64,000 nt of DNA from UJ101 sp047975265 (lineage in GTDB: Bacteria; Bacteroidota; Bacteroidia; Flavobacteriales; UJ101), in the NCBI GenBank assembly GCA_047975265.1, contig JBKEDE010000010.1, forward strand, positions 59,769-123,768, read 5' to 3'. Numbering within the stretch: position 1 is the first letter of the stretch; every line of letters starts with the position of its first letter. This document shows positions 63,717 through 64,000 of this stretch, piece by piece. The notes beneath the pieces were generated by a model. That model was given only the letters and a program-made list of their open reading frames with translations, searched no databases and was not told the origin of the DNA. A program made the position numbers and the translations under genes.

Positions 63717-64000
63717 GGTATTGTTAATTTAGTATAGTTTTTATATATTTGGACAATTATTAACCTAATTATTAATCAATATGAAAAATTGTCCAAAATG
63801 CAAAAGTTAGAATTTTCGTAAAGATGGTATGGTCAACCAAAGGCAAAGATATTTTTGCAAGGATTGCAGCCACCACTTTACAGTTGAGCAGGTTGGAAAA
63901 CCGAACAAACTTAAAAGGGATGCACTTATTCTGTATCTTGAGGGACTGGGATTTCGTTCTATAGGAAGATATTTAAATGTAAGCCATGTTACTGTTTTTA
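63717..64000 (+). mobile_element. IS1-family insertion sequence, left part (cut by window edge)
   Basis: GGTATTGTTAATTTAGTATAG (from 63717) has the GGTA-type beginning expected for an IS1-family terminal repeat and lies 64 bases before the transposase start. The right end is outside the window, so the repeat cannot be confirmed. Confidence 0.5.
63781..64000 (+). pseudogene. IS1-family transposase with in-frame TAG, partial
   Basis: The frame starts MKNCPKCKS, then TAG at 63808-63810, then NFRKDGMVNQRQRYFCKDC and SHHFTVEQVGKPN. The CxxC...CxxC zinc ribbon followed by LILYLEGLGFRSIGRYLNV and SHVTVF (helix-turn-helix) matches the N-terminus of IS1-family transposases of the Bacteroidota type. 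The TAG separates the first Cys pair from the second, so a normal protein cannot be made unless translation restarts (ATG at 63829) or reads through. The DDE part lies beyond the window. Confidence 0.75.

Overview
The window looks like a stretch of chromosome from a member of the Flavobacteriaceae (Bacteroidota). The DNA is AT-rich. Promoter-like sequences match the Bacteroidota TTTG / TAnnTTTG pattern. There is a type IX secretion (T9SS) substrate with a PorP/SprF partner, DUF4270 and DUF3098 proteins, a SusC-like outer membrane receptor, an ATP synthase operon without atpD/atpC, and a mevalonate-pathway gene.

Layout. 1-3100 (minus strand): tyrS (cut by the window edge), a small secreted protein, a DUF2752 membrane protein, a MazG-like pyrophosphohydrolase and dtd. 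3400-5730: an accessory island of three short genes, each followed by an imperfect inverted repeat resembling an integron attC site; two of the three genes are broken. 5823-7541: two tandem paralogues with a carboxypeptidase-regulatory-like domain. 7636-12542: a T9SS type B adhesin and its PorP/SprF partner. 12612-16639: glyA, a UMF1-type transporter and a C1 cysteine peptidase, with two candidate microproteins. 16755-19812: guaA-guaB. 19886-23968 (minus): aqpZ, trpA, trpB and a ketosynthase. 24123-27378: a small secreted protein, a SulP transporter and lpxB. 27839-30280: a TonB-dependent-receptor-like protein, followed by an IS982 transposase remnant. 30710-34526 (minus): mvaD, two SPOR proteins and a DUF819 membrane protein with an extra secreted domain. 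34673-35812: acyl-CoA dehydrogenase. 35841-43705 (minus): a small ORF, atpG-A-H-F-E-B, a small membrane protein, a flippase-like protein, panD and panC. 43824-50801 (plus): a glycogen-synthase-like protein, DUF4270 lipoprotein, glmS, NUDIX, ftsX, DUF3098 and uppP. 50880-55181: hemolysin III, acyl-CoA reductase, ferredoxin, serC and serA. 55557-60021: a MacAB-like ABC export operon. Then purA, three tRNAs (Ser-GCT, Pro-TGG, Arg-TCT), a secreted protein with a frameshift at its start, and the left end of an IS1-family element whose transposase has an in-frame stop.

Most genes are core metabolism: purine synthesis (guaA, guaB, purA), tryptophan (trpA, trpB), serine and one-carbon units (serC, serA, glyA), pantothenate (panC, panD), the cell envelope (lpxB, glmS, uppP, ftsX) and energy (F0F1 ATPase). 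The most unusual part is the 3.4-5.7 kb island. The start of each cassette is complementary to the start of the repeat that closes it, and in two cassettes the stop codon lies inside that repeat. This is the geometry expected of circularisable integron cassettes, but no integrase is visible, so it resembles an attC cluster lacking an integrase.
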